Shown here: positions 23,590 to 34,869 of the stretch, in pieces
Layout of the letters: each line of letters opens with the position of its first letter
How positions within the stretch are numbered: the first letter of the stretch is position 1
From: Candidula unifasciata
Lineage: Eukaryota > Mollusca > Gastropoda > Stylommatophora > Geomitridae
Assembly: GCA_905116865.2 (NCBI GenBank)
Contig: CAJHNH020004879.1
Span: 205,001-269,000, forward strand
Length of the DNA: 64,000 bases
Direction: 5' to 3'
Position numbers and translations under genes: made by a program
Notes under the pieces: generated by a model
Seen by the model: the letters and a program-made list of their open reading frames with translations, nothing else
Told to the model about the DNA's origin: nothing
The model's database searches: none

Positions 23590-23815
23590 TAGGTCTAGAT
23601 CTATATTTTATAGACCAATCGGCACAAGATGGGTGATGTGGTCAGCATCACGCCGGCTGCCTTTACTTCCCGGGACTGCACCCGGTACCCCCTCAAGGCT
23701 GGGTAGCCCTGGGAGTCAAAGTCATTTTTGAAAAAAAAAAAAAAATTTGGTTCCGCCAGGGAGCGAACCCACGACCTTCCGATCTGCTGGACCACGACGA
23801 CTCCCTTAAGGTGTA
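23590..23815 (-). mobile_element. SINE family D, head and body
   Basis: The minus strand reads from about 23815: GGAGTCGTCGTGGTCCAGC, GATCGGAAGGTCGTGGGTTC (B box), an internal A/T-rich joint, CAGGGCTACCCAGCCTTGAG, GGTACCGGGTGCAGTCC, GCCGGCGTGATGCTGACCAC, ATCACCCATCTTGTGCCGAT. The head-plus-body arrangement defines the family. Confidence 0.8.
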
Positions 23816-23904
23816 TCACTGCGGTATAACTACTGAAGTTATTGTCTCCACTATGGTTACCAAGCCTAAAGTAGATAACACACAGAGGACAAACAGTCAC
23901 TCAC

Positions 23905-24339
23905 ATGCTTACTAGGCAACTGATATCCAACATGCTGGAGGCAAAGGTCCTGGCAGTGTCCACTAGAGAGATCAATATCCAAGACGTCCTCGCTGGAAAC
24001 ATTTGAGCTATTCCGACCATACGGCGCTGTATCTGCATCGAGCTGCTTGTGTGTCTGCAGACAGTCACTGTTGGCTGGCTCCTTCCAGAACACGTGTTGC
24101 ATGCTGCCTGTTTTTGATTCAGTGACCGTGTTCACAGTGTTAGGCGACCTTGCTCGTAAATAGCTGTGAACAGCCTTGACCGTATCCACATGGGTTGTTG
24201 TTAGGGCTCGGCCCTGGGGTGTGTCCACGTCAACCATCACGCGAGGACAGAGGCGCGGGTCAAGCGATGAGGAAGTCATCTTTGATCTGGACTTTGAACT
24301 GTTGTGTGTGCTTGGGTCTCCCGGTAGTGGGGCAGACAT
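23905..24339 (-). CDS. Candidate protein-coding 5' exon, unknown protein
   Basis: On the minus strand an ATG at 24339 in good context (CAAACATGTC) opens about 145 codons, starting MSAPLPGDPSTHNSSKSRSK and continuing with DPRLCPRVMVDVDTPQGRAL and SSNVSSEDVLDIDLSSGHCQ. Composition is mixed, polar and not repetitive, unlike most open frames here. A strong donor (CAT/GTGAGTG) would end the exon at 23905. About 45 bp upstream of the ATG lies a good acceptor (CTCCTACTTTTCCCAG), so the exon could start in 5' UTR. In-frame stops between that acceptor and the ATG support the ATG as the start. No domain is recognised and no next exon was identified. Confidence 0.4.
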
Positions 24340-24779
24340 GTTTGTTGTGTAAACCAGTGTTCTTCAACCGGTCAAGATCTATGACTGGGAAAAGTAGGAG
24401 AAATATTTCACAGACTGGCTGAAGACTACTAAAGAACAAAAACAAATGATGCGGAGTCATATAATTGTATATCCGGAGTTATAAAATTATAATTTTTCAA
24501 TGAATGGGACAGGTGCTGATACCAAGTGGTTACAAAATCAGATGTGGTTTGAGTGTTATTTCATTTAATGTATACGTAATTAGATGGACATTTTGAAAGG
24601 ATAAACCATCTAAAGCTAGTTAAACACTCACACAAAATGTTTATATAGAATAGAAAAATGTGAAACAGGTAAAACATTTATTTACAATACGCATAGAACA
24701 AAGAGATCTGAAACAATTTAAGCACAGAGCTTGGTATACAGGGGTTTCCACTGTAGCTGTTATGCCCTTTGTTTCATAG
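24340..24779. other. Unassigned sequence
   Basis: Apart from the possible acceptor near 24388 for the minus-strand exon, no feature is recognised. Confidence 0.4.
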
Positions 24780-25040
24780 TTTCTGTGGCTCTTATATACC
24801 ATCTGTTTATCGATTAGTTGGTCATTGTTATATCCATTGTTCATTGCTTAATTGACCGTTGTTATGTCCTCTGTCCACAATTTCGGTGGCTCTTCTGTTT
24901 CTTCTGTCTTCTGTTTATCGAATATATGTTCATTGTTATATCCCTTGTTTACCGCTTATGTGACCGTTGTTATGTCCTCTGTCCACCGTTTCTTTGGCTC
25001 TTTTCATTTTCTCTCTGTTTATCGTTTCTGTGGCCGGCGT
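24780..25040. repeat. Degenerate ~110-bp tandem repeat
   Basis: Two and a half diverged units containing TTTCTGTGGCTCTT, CTGTTTATCGATT, TCATTGTTATATCC, TTGACCGTTGTTATGTCC and TCTGTCCAC. Confidence 0.65.
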
Positions 25041-25234
25041 CTCCTTCAGTGAGTACCCACTCGATGTGTATATCACTGTATGTGTAATGTCTGTTGGCAG
25101 CCAAGTTACGCTTACAATTCCCTATGTGGCTTCTGGAGCCCCAGTGTTTGGAAGAAAAGAAAAGGCTCACCCTCCACCACCAAGCATATCGTAAACATTG
25201 ACTAATTAGTGGTGCTTCCTTCAATAGTCGGAGT

Positions 25235-25375
25235 GCATTGCCCGAGAGACGAGTAATCAACAGTCTGCATACAAATAATTCAGATTTGTTAAACACGTAT
25301 GCACTCAAAAGCTCAAGTTCTGGAACAAAATCGAGATCCAGAAGTGGACGAACAACTAGAAGAGTTTTTATCATG
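25235..25375 (+). mobile_element. Interspersed family F, 3' fragment
   Basis: Shares ACAGTCTGCATACAAAT, AGTTCTGGAACAAAATC, GAGATCCAGAAGTGGACGAA and CAACTAGAA with 35590-35700 and 46310-46420. Its 5' part is absent. Confidence 0.7.
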
Positions 25376-25384
25376 TGAACACAT

Positions 25385-25560
25385 TGTCCGGCTCGCTAGC
25401 GTAGTTGGCTAAACCGGACTGCGCGGTGACCGGGTAACGAACTCCTTGTGGTCAGGGTTCACGCCCGGGGGTAGGCAGGAAAGCCACATTTTCTCCCAGA
25501 TTTACGGTATTTATCATGGAATCAAGGCCGAAGGGTTGCGATATCCACAATACGAGCCTA
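25385..25560 (+). mobile_element. SINE family E, tRNA-derived
   Basis: Begins GTCCGGCTCGCTAGCGTAGT with an A-box-like TAGTTGGCTAAAC and a B-box-like GGGTTCACGCCCG, then ATGGAATCAAGGCCGA, CGATATCCACAATACGAGCC. It is homologous to 2170-2370 in reverse. Confidence 0.72.
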
Positions 25561-25732
25561 AAGGTTAACAACTCATGGCTTCTGGATACTAAAAAATCTT
25601 GTGAACACAAAGAAGAAAAAGTCTGCTACAGGAATACATACAATAATCATTTTAAATATAGTGGGCTGGGGTGGGGGGGGGGAGCATCTCGAAATTATCT
25701 GGGGAAAAAAACACACAATGGGTCACACAAAT

Positions 25733-26115
25733 AGGGAGCTGCAGGGTCTCGAGGCATGGTGTCGGCATTAAATGCTAGAGGTCCCGGGTTCAAGCCCCGT
25801 ATAGGGCTGGGATTTTTTCACGAGGACTTCTAGTAATTTTCCCTGGTCTCTGGGTAGTAATATCGGACGCCCGTATGTATTGTTGCGCACGTAAACTTTC
25901 TCTTGGTTGATGGAAATTAAAAAAAAAAAAAGTGGCAAAATGGTGCTGCCCGGGCAAACAATTGGAGTTAAAAATTGACCCAAAGTATTTCAGGGAACTC
26001 GCCGGTGCAGCAGAGTTCGTGCACTGTGCTGAGATTCTTCGACTCAGGCTCAAGTTAAAAGAAGAACGCAGCACTTATGGGTTACACCCGTCTGCCATGA
26101 TGTTGAACCTTTGAA
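25733..26115 (+). mobile_element. SINE family A, full-length
   Basis: The head is GGGAGCTGCAGGGTCTCGAG with a B-box-like CGGGTTCAAGCCCC. The body is GACTTCTAGTAATTTTCCCTG, CTCTGGGTAGTAATATCGGA, CGCCCGTATGTATTGTTGCG, an A-run, GCCCGGGCAAACAATT. The tail is CGCCGGTGCAGCAGAGTTCG, GAGATTCTTCGACTCAGG, GCACTTATGGGTTACACCCG, CCATGATGTTGAACC. The minus-strand copy at 62590-62890 shows the same order. Confidence 0.88.
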
Positions 26116-26333
26116 AAAAACACAAAATGGAGCCGGTACTCACCGCAAGATGTATTTTACATTAACGCTGAAAAAATGGTGTCAGTACAGCGTATAGTTA
26201 GTAGTACCGCCAGAAAACAAAGCACTGTACAAATGTAAAATAAAACAATCAAATAATCTAGGCAGAACATCGAAGAAAGCAACAACAACAACAGTGAGTC
26301 AGAAGAGATATGGCGACTTGGCCTGCCACTTAC

Positions 26334-26565
26334 CATCATTACAACACTCCAGCTCTTCACTTGAAAACAAACGTCCCTTGTAAAATCCACAAACCACAAG
26401 TAACGGTCCGTGCCTACCACAAGTTGCAAGCCTCTCACAATCCCCCTCCGCCACAGCTGACACGTCGGCGGTACGAGACCCTTCTGTTTGCATAAACAAT
26501 CGTGGAGAATGTGAGGAGACGATTGTATAGGACACACTTCCCTCCAGCGCGACCCTTTGAGACAT
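26334..26565 (-). CDS. Weak candidate exon, unknown protein
   Basis: On the minus strand a strong donor (GATG/GTAAGTGG) lies at 26334. Two overlapping frames upstream of it are open; one includes TADVSAVAEGDCERLATC and ELECCNDG, the other GLQLVVGTDRYLWFVDF. The reading frame cannot be chosen from sequence alone and no family is recognised. It may be unrelated to the exon at 23905-24339. Confidence 0.15.
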
Positions 26566-26781
26566 TCCCCGACCCCAGTCAGGATGGTCGTAGACCTGGT
26601 TACATAATTAACGAGTCTAGGAGCTCCCCCTCCCTAGAGTAACTTCTTGTGCTTGTCGTCTGTTGAGAGCATCAAGGTCAGGGGGTCACATTTGTTTCTT
26701 GGCAAATTGCCTTCCGTTTCCAAACTTTATTCCAGGCAAACAGTTGGTGGGATATGAGGACGTCTGTGTCGTGCTTGTGTA

Positions 26782-26784
<3 letters not shown>

Positions 26785-26828
<44 letters not shown>
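26785..26828. repeat. (GT)n microsatellite
   Basis: About 40 bp of GT with GTTT interruptions on the right. Confidence 0.95.
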
Positions 26829-26829
<1 letters not shown>

Positions 26830-27009
26830 TTTGTGCACGTATGTGAAATTGTATGTGTGTCTCTGTGTGTGTGTCATGTCATCGAGTGTTTAGTGTACCT
26901 GCGCAGTCTGTCGTTAGATGAATGTGCCCAAATCATATTTGGGTAAACATTACGGAAGTATCCCCAAACAGAGCTAGCCCCGCCTATTTACACTCTAGAT
27001 CACCTTTGA

Positions 27010-27980
27010 TTGGTAGTTGCTGAGCCTCGTCAACTTTTCACAAGGTTATAGGGGTGTTCCGCGATACCGTTTTGGAAGGATATTGACATTTGCTGATGAT
27101 GTGCTTGCAAATAGGCAGTGGAATGATAGGCAACAGACAGCACAAGAGCTACAGGCAAATGTAGACAAAGTGACTGACTGGTGTGCAGAGATGAATGCTG
27201 TCATAAACTCAGAAAAGGCGGCTGTTTTGCAACAGAATTGTAGGAGCCAATTTTCCAAGCCTAACAATTATTGAGAGAAAAATCAAATGAGAAAGCAGGT
27301 TGAGGTACCTGGTATCATTTTCGATAGAAGCCGCTTGTCCTTCAGGGATCACGTGGCTGCAGTTGCAGTGAAATGCCAAAACGGACTCAGTACGCTGTAT
27401 ATTATTTCAGCAATGGACATGCAACAAAGAATGCTGTTCACAGTGTTCCAGCATGTGATCCTGTCGGTGATAGATTATGAACTTGGAATGCCTACCATAT
27501 CAAAGAGTCAGATGATGAAACTTGAACGCATACATTATAAAGCCATGCAGGTTATTCTGGGATGCACAAGAGATACCCCAGAAAAATGCATGCGATAAAT
27601 ACTTGCACTGTCTACTATTGCAGATAGGTTCAAAATTCTGCAACCAAAGTCATATCTTAGAGTAACTGCAGACTTGAAGCACCTCTTGCATGAAGCCTCA
27701 GGTAGAGCTAACGGTCTTAGCCTGAAAAGAGGAAGGTCTGTGATGGCGCAGGATGAAGACACTATCAGACATGTGTGCAGGCGTGATAAATTTAGGAGAG
27801 GAGAGGAGTTGGTCAAAGTGTCCGAGCAAGAATCAGATTTGTTCAGGGTTCTAATAACTTTAGGTTGTGAGTGCAGGGTCTGGTCAGCTGGTGCTGCAGA
27901 ATCAGAAGTAAAACACATGATTTATGACAATCCCCGCCCAACTGTTGTGATTATCTATACAGATGGCTCGTACAAATAAG
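27010..27980 (+). pseudogene. LINE fragment: end of reverse transcriptase to start of RNase H
   Basis: Three pieces separated by stops and frameshifts. 27017-27274: YRFGRILTFADDVLANRQ carries the FADD form of the RT catalytic YxDD motif, then KVTDWCAEMNAVINSEKA. 27287-27598: VEVPGIIFDRSRLSFRDHV, then FQHVILSVIDYELGMPTI, MKLERIHYKAMQVILGCTRD (RT thumb). 27600-27979: PKSYLRVTADLKHLLHE, then VVIIYTDGSYK, the first RNase H strand with its catalytic Asp. The copy stops there, so it is truncated at both ends. It belongs to an RT-plus-RNase H non-LTR group. Confidence 0.88.
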
Positions 27981-28194
27981 CCTGCTCTGTAAAAGATATG
28001 TGTTGGCAAAACTTTTTTCTGGAAAAAAATAAAAATCTAGGGCTAAATAAGGAACATTACGCTATGATATGTTGAAAACATGCTATGTAATTCCTGGTTA
28101 CTTTCCTTTTAACAAACCATATATATCCTAAACGTTGCGGGTCCGACTGGTAATTCCAACATACCGCAATCGAAACCCACTGCTGGCGGCGTGG

Positions 28195-30405
28195 ATTTTT
28201 ATCATGGTACTAGCTGTACCCGGCCACGCGTTGCTGTGGCATAGTTTGGCTAAATGGAAATGAAAGAAAATAGAAATCGCACGTGTCTAATACAATCATT
28301 GTCTGCTCAGACAAGAAATAGTCTTTGATCTCCACCCCACCCCCACCCCACAACTAAATCCACCTACTACCCTCTCCCTCATCAAAGGTTTTTGGAAAAG
28401 AAAGACAATGGAAATCGCACCTGTCTAATATAGTTAATGTCGCAATCATTCTCTGCGCATTTATATAGAGATAGTCTGGTTTCCAACTTTAGAAACGCAC
28501 ACACGGACTAATTGTGTCTGTATATTAGTGGTCGTCTAAATGGTGCTATTAGCACTGTAACAAAAGTGGTTATTTGGTTATCTCATGCTAAAGCTGTTTG
28601 TATTTTTATAGGAGATGGAAGTAAAGCTACAACTGTACTTGTAAATAACAAAGTAGTCGTAAAAAATAGAAAAAAGCGGAGGTAGCGTTAGTAAAATATA
28701 AACAATAAACAAATTTAGGTAATGAGAACTTGAAAATCACGTGTAAAGCTCTTTAAGTTCTCTTAAATTTAAGTCATGCCCCCCTATACCACCGACTACT
28801 GCTCTCTACCTCTTCGAAATATTTGAAAATCATTACCTGGCGAGTATATTGTTGTTGCTGTAACTGCACATTGACATCCCTGTCCATCTGGACTAAAATA
28901 GGGGGAGCAGGAATAGTAATAGGTAGTGAATGGGGCTAGTGTAATATTTACCACATCAGGCTTAAAGTACCAGTACAAACTACTAAAATAATGTCAGGCG
29001 CTATCTGTGTTACCATCGGAGGAGACAGAGAGTTGAGCCAGAAGATGGTCCGCAGGCTAGTGCTGTCGCCACAGACTGGTCAGGTTTCTATAATTTCACT
29101 TGCAGACAGAAGAGTCCATAACCTTACCGGCGGTGGTGCTCAGATGAGAGCACTATGGTGTAACAGCCAACCACAACTATTACAATGCTGCTACTTTAAG
29201 TGGGTTCTTCTTCTTTCAGTTACTGTGAAATAAAGCTCTCTCAGTAAATAGTTTGCCCCTCCTCCCCCCCCATAATTTCCGACAACTATTTCTCTCATTG
29301 AAGTAGTTGGGAGGAAAAAAAAACACTGTGAAAAGCAAATGAACACAGAAAAAAAAAAAAAAAAAACACCATAATTAGGAAATGAACGCCATGGTAAACA
29401 TGCTTTAAAATTCTAACGCAGATGAACCTAACTAAATCTAAATGAAAATAAATGGCTGAAAATCCTATAAAATTTCAGCGTAACGATGCAATCGGAAAGT
29501 TTTAAAATGCCATTATAAGTATGCGAAATGGTCAAATTTAATTATCAAATGGTTTACCCATTTACTTGTCTTTTTTTTTTTTTTTAAGGCAACATGGCTA
29601 GTGCTGTCACCACGACAGAGCAGATGAGGATATTATTTTAGTCCGGGGTAAAAAAAAAATTATTAACTACTGTGGATTCGAACCCAGGTCATCCGCACAG
29701 GAACCCAGTGTTCTAACCATTCGACCAAGCAGCCAATTAATCGGATAAACGAAAAGAGAAATTAACTATTAGAGATATGTGTCCCTACTACTGAGTCCTG
29801 ATTAAAACACAATTCAAAACCGCAGGCAATTGTTTTCTCGTAGACAGATACTCCTGATATATTAATGAAATGGCACAACAATAGAAATCGCACGTGTCTA
29901 ACACGGTTAATGAAGTTAATGTCGCAGTCAATGTCTGCGCCGACGTCGAGATAGTCCTTGATTCCCCCCCCCCCCCCCCCCATCGAAGGTTGTTTGAAAA
30001 AAAAATAGAAATCGTGTTTAATATGGTTATTGTGGCAAATATAGAGATAGTCTTGTTTAATGTACCACTTCCTACTCTATGTATTAGAGAAGGCGTTGGC
30101 TGCACGTAACTCACCCGCAAATGGCGGAAGCCTTGCGTTCTGACTACGGCGGCGCATGCGCAATTACTAACGTGGCTATAATTAGAAATCACTAAAGTTA
30201 TAAATATTAGTTTCGAATATTATGGCTTAATATGTGGTCACCTATCTCTAACAGCGACAGATTGAATTTCAAACCACGATGGTTCAAAATCCGGTATCAA
30301 AACAAACATATCCTGAAAATTTCAGCTAAATCGGTTCAGTAGTTTCCGAGTCTATAGGGAGCAAACAAACACACAAACATTTATTTTTATATATATAGAT
30401 GGGGT
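28195..30405 (+). mobile_element. Composite non-autonomous element with internal repeats
   Basis: The left end is ACTAGCTGTACCCGGCCACG and CGTTGCTGTGGC. The right end is AGCTAAATCGGTTCAGTAGT, TTCCGAGTCTATAGGGAG, CAAACAAACACACAAACAT and TATATATATAGAT. Such left and right ends are typical of widespread non-autonomous repeats in invertebrate genomes. Inside, a segment AGAAATCGCACGTGTCTAA, TTAATGTCGCAGTCA, GATAGTC occurs four times (28270, 28410, 29883, 30005). About 1.3 kb between the second and third copies looks like secondary insertions (tRNA-like head at 29655-29740, C-rich run near 29965). No intact ORF. Confidence 0.6.
29655..29740 (-). repeat. tRNA-like SINE head
   Basis: On the minus strand: TTGGCTGCTTGGTCGAATGG (A box-like) and GACCTGGGTTCGAATCCACA (strong B box). 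I call it a SINE head and not a tRNA gene because the acceptor strands do not pair well by eye and related heads recur in the window. A tRNA covariance search would settle it. Confidence 0.5.
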
Positions 30406-30407
30406 GT

Positions 30408-30560
30408 CGCAGGTCGACCCAGCCTAAAATGGGTACCAGGATGGGCTGTCCTGGGTAGGTACAGACGACCGGCGTAATGCTGACCACATTACCCACCTAT
30501 TGCCGATGGTCTGAAATAATATGGGAGCTCTTCCCATATGCCCCGTTACGCCGAAAGGAG
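30408..30560 (+). mobile_element. SINE family D, body without head
   Basis: GTCGACCCAGCCTAAAATGG, GTACCAGGATGGGCTGTCC, GGCGTAATGCTGACCACATT, ACCCACCTATTGCCGATGG. It directly abuts the right end of the composite element. Confidence 0.75.
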
Positions 30561-30739
30561 TAAAAATGGATCTTGTCTTTACTTATTTACCTTAAAGATC
30601 GCCTACCAGCGGAAATAAAAACCGCGCCTGTAAAGCGATTTAAAAAAATGGGATCGTCAGATAACAAAACCAAGATGTCGATGTGATCGTCGCTGGAGCT
30701 ATGTAATTCGAGCTTTGCGAGACAATCTTATTTTAAAAA

Positions 30740-30862
30740 AAAACACACACATGCGTATTCGAATGCAACATTGTGCCAACATTTTAAAGCAAATGGTGAA
30801 GAACTTTGGAGATTAACGGTTAGTAAGAAACGAACAAAATTTTCTATTTATAAGGATGACGT
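30740..30862 (+). repeat. Terminal-type repeat, copy 1
   Basis: ATGCGTATTCGAATGCAACATT, AAAGCAAATGGTGAAGAAC, GAGATTAACGGTTAGTAAG, AAACGAACAAAA, TATTTATAAGGATGA in order. The same order recurs at 31345-31470. It resembles the 3' end of a non-autonomous retroelement. Confidence 0.6.
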
Positions 30863-31098
30863 GTGTTCCTTTTACGTCTAACAGACGGCAGTTCTTCCAC
30901 CTGGTAGCAATGTCGAACCCCGTTACTGACAGTCTGTAGTATTTGATTTAAGTGGGACAGATCCGGTTTGGAGTGACGTAAAAGCTTTTTTTTTTTTTTT
31001 TTAGATTAGAGATCAAGATCATCGGGTGACCTTCTCGGAAAGGTAAAAGCATTTTTTTTTTAAATCTGTCCCAGGTGTGACTTCATATCATAGTAAGG

Positions 31099-31327
31099 TT
31101 AGTTGCGTACCCTTTACATGACGTGGCAGAACCAACCCCAACAGCGCCTTGCTGTTGTGTGGGTTTTCTAAGCAAATTTAGTCCAGTAGTTTGCCATTGC
31201 CCTCTGGACGGTCGACTTTCTTTATACCACTGTCGAAACCAACGCAATGCGCATTGCCCGCAGCTGGGATCGAACCCGGCATCTCGGTATTACGAAGCGT
31301 TCGCACTGACTTAGCCACAGAGCCGAC
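31099..31327 (-). mobile_element. SINE family B, complete, diverged TSD
   Basis: The minus strand gives GTCGGCTCTGTGGCTAAGTC, a B-box-like GGGTTCGATCCCAGC, the conserved GGCAAACTACTGGAC-type segment and a GGTTCTGCCACGTC end. Flanks TCATATCATAGTAAGG (31083-31098) and TCATATAATAGTAGG (from 31328) look like one target duplication that has diverged. Confidence 0.83.
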
Positions 31328-31344
31328 TCATATAATAGTAGGTA

Positions 31345-31470
31345 AATGAAAACACGCGCGTAGTCGAATGCAACGTTGTGTGAATATTTCAAAGCAATCG
31401 ATGAAGAACTTTCGAAGATTAATGATTAGGAACAAACGAACAAACATTTTTATTTATATAGGTTATTTCA
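31345..31470 (+). repeat. Terminal-type repeat, copy 2
   Basis: CGTAGTCGAATGCAACGTTG, AAAGCAATCGATGAAGAAC, AAGATTAATGATTAGGAAC, AAACGAACAAACATT, TATTTATATAGG. It ends about 30 bp before the (ATT)n tract. Confidence 0.6.
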
Positions 31471-31499
31471 AGTATATTATTATATTGTTTGCCGCTCAC

Positions 31500-31965
<466 letters not shown>

Positions 31966-33300
31966 GCTCTGAAGGACAAATAAATATAATAACATACCTG
32001 AAGTAATATGACATTTATGAAGAAACACATTTAAACTGAAAGCAGTTAGGGGGAAGGGACCTCACGGGGCCCATGCCCCATACATTCCGACACCTATGCT
32101 ATTATCCACATACTTTTAGATGCCCATTGGCTCTCATTGTGTGAAATGACATAACATCGGCCGCCTTGACTTTTCAGGAAATTTCATGGTATCAATTTTA
32201 GGCTGAGTCGAACTGGAGCTAAGGTCAATTAAAAATAATCCTTCTTGTGAGGGTTCGCATAGGAGCATCGGGTGATGTGGTCAACGCCATATCGGTCGCC
32301 TTTACTTTCCACACATTCTTTAAATGTGTCTGTGTCGCGCTGTAATCAGGTACAACTAACGATTCCGGGCACACCCTGATTGGCCGTTATTCATGCCCCC
32401 TGACGTTTCACACTCTCCGTTACAGGGGTCTCAGGCTGTATTGTCTTCGACGCTCTCACCGGCGATGATGCCTGCTCTGTATTACACGATATGACCATAT
32501 TTTAACGACTCCAGATGTGGAACTACACCGCACGGTTAGAGTTACTTCCCATCACATTCATGCAGCGGCCGGCCACATGGCCTATCGTATGTTGTCGGGT
32601 GGAGGGGAAAAAAAGGCTGGGGGCGGGGGTGGTGTTGTGTATTCCTTATTTTCAACGGTTCAACCGTTCCCTCTTTTCTCGTGTTGTTGCTGCTCACTTG
32701 CAAAACTATAGGCACTTGTGCCACGGTTCATGAGTAGCGACACGGATGTTTATATATTTCTACTGCCTTGGCAGCCAATTCTTTTTCTGGGGCGAAAGTC
32801 ACCGCCAAAGAATGTAGAAATACAGAAAGATCGATACTCACGACCGTCGCGCCTGCGGCGCTTGACTCTGCAGTACTTCTTACTTGTACACGGGCGCCTT
32901 CGGTGCCGCAAAGAGACTCACGACAGACAGACGGCGTGAAAGGTATAGTCAATAATTCTGCAAAGACGAAATACGAAATATATAGGGGATATAACTAAGA
33001 ACAGAACTGATTCACGATTTAGCAGTTACTATGCTATACTATTGGCAAGATTATTTGTCTTTTTCTTTTAATTGGATGGTTGATTATTTTATCAAGCCAA
33101 TAAATAGACACATAGTCAAACATTTATTTGAAAAAAAGGGGGCGGGGGAGGAGGGAGGGTTAAAATTACGTGTTTCTGCTTTCTCACTCAACTAAGTTTG
33201 CTTGCATTGGACTTGTGCACCAGTAGGTATATTTGGGAATATTAATTGGTGAGTCCCACAAATCTTTTTCCCTGGTGTAACTCTTACATCGCTGAAAACC
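31966..33300. other. Unassigned sequence, GC-richer 32320-32950
   Basis: No gene is recognised. A piece of family D body is visible at about 32265-32310 (GGTGATGTGGTCAACGCCAT). 32500-32950 is richer in G+C and CpG and has short open frames on both strands with donor-like GTGAGT on the minus strand near 32835, but nothing I can assign. Confidence 0.4.
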
Positions 33301-33646
<346 letters not shown>

Positions 33647-33679
33647 CTTTTAAAATTCCTGCTTTCTGAGGTTTTCGCC

Positions 33680-34225
33680 ATGGTGGATAAAGATGAGGAA
33701 AACAAGACAAATGTGAATGTAATGCGCCAGCTTCGCATTCGCAAACTCTGCTTAAACATCTGCTGTGTGCCAGGTGACAGACTGACCAGAGCAGCCAAAG
33801 TGCTTGAATAGCTTACAGGACAGACAGCTGCGTTCTCTAAACCTTGATACATTGTGAGATCGTCTGGAATCAGGCGTAATGAAAAGATTTCTGCCCACTG
33901 CACTGTCCAAGGTGCCATAGCAGAAGATATACTTGAAAATGGATTGAAGGTCCCTGAGTACTAGTTAAAGAAAAAAAAAAAAGAATTTATCTGCAACCGG
34001 CAATTTTGTGTTTGGCCTCCAGGAGCACATTGACTTGTGCATCAAGTATGACTCAGGAATTAGTATCTACGGTGCGGACATTGTCCCTGGCAGACAAATA
34101 TTCAACATCAGCCAGGGCAGGAGGAGAAAGAGCGCTATTGGTGCCAAACACATGATCACCAAGGACGAGTGCATGAAGTGGTTCCAGTATGACGGTGTTA
34201 CCTGGCAAGTAATTTCCAATTGGTA
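33680..34225 (+). pseudogene. RPL11: Processed pseudogene of ribosomal protein L11 (uL5)
   Basis: Intronless and nearly full-length. It starts [20 protein letters not shown], then [20 protein letters not shown] and VLE followed by a stop, then [41 protein letters not shown]. In a shifted frame [53 protein letters not shown]. These match the order and spacing of the whole eukaryotic RPL11/uL5 protein (about 178 residues). Stops after VLE and elsewhere, frameshifts around the A-run at 33968 and a small deletion at the DFYVVLGRPG position make it non-functional. The last residues diverge after YDG, where LINE sequence begins. No poly(A) is seen at the join. Confidence 0.93.
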
Positions 34226-34625
34226 GAACAAAAGCTTTTGAGCTGAAATGCTATAGAAAGATTCTTATAATATCTTGGACAAAGAAGAGGAGAAATACTG
34301 ACATCTTTAAAGATTTGAACATCAAGGAAGATTGGCTAATAAACAGCATCCTGTCTCGGAAGCTGAAATATTTTGGTCATATCAAGCGCCAATACGGACT
34401 GGAAAAAATTATAGCAGAAGGCATGGTACCAGGAAGGAAGGGCAGGGGCCGACCGACACGAAGATGGGCACAGGATATAAGTGACTCCTTGAGTATGAAA
34501 GCACATGAGGCGGGAGAACTGGCGAGAGACTGAGTTTCTTTCAGGCAGACTGTGATGAGAACGACGTTCTGCAAAGGACCTGCTACATGATGATATGAAC
34601 AAAAGCTCTATGTTAAAAAAATTAA
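34226..34625 (+). pseudogene. LINE 3' end fused behind the RPL11 retrocopy
   Basis: Starts FELKCYRKILII, then RRNTDIFKDLNIKEDWLINS, ILSRKLKYFGHIKRQYGLEK, GMVPGRKGRGRPTRRWAQDI, HEAGELARDRVSFRQTVMRT, the C-terminal end common to RTE/jockey-like LINEs in lophotrochozoans. It ends with CCTGCTACATGATGATATG and an A-rich stretch (TTAAAAAAATTAATTTTC). It is homologous to 5150-5470. Same strand as the RPL11 copy, with no spacer beyond about 30 bp. Confidence 0.88.
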
Positions 34626-34789
34626 TTTTCATTTATCTTCCTGCATCTCTTTCTTCACCGCAAATGTCCATTCGCGTGCAGCAGTGCAACCCGTGTCGAT
34701 AGGGTGTCTGCACTTGTGTTCCAGCTGTCATGTTTTCTAAGGCAGATTATGTATTCTACACGCACGCTTTGCTTCACAGTTGTCGTTTT

Positions 34790-34827
34790 TACGTTTGTGT
34801 GTGTGTGTGTGTGTGCGTGTGTGTGTG

Positions 34828-34859
<32 letters not shown>

Positions 34860-34862
34860 CCG
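34790..34862. repeat. (GT)n microsatellite
   Basis: About 65 bp of GT with three GTGC interruptions. Confidence 0.95.
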
Positions 34863-34869
34863 GTCGCAA

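Noticed and set aside
29655..29740. Functional tRNA gene
   Set aside because: It has A and B box-like segments, but similar heads recur as SINE parts and stem pairing looks poor.
32728..32952. Minus-strand exon or CpG-type promoter
   Set aside because: Open frames on both strands and donor-like words, but no consistent start, partner exon or motif.
33654..34650. TTCCTGC as a target duplication around the RPL11-LINE unit
   Set aside because: Only 7 bp shared between 33655-33662 and about 34640; too short to claim.
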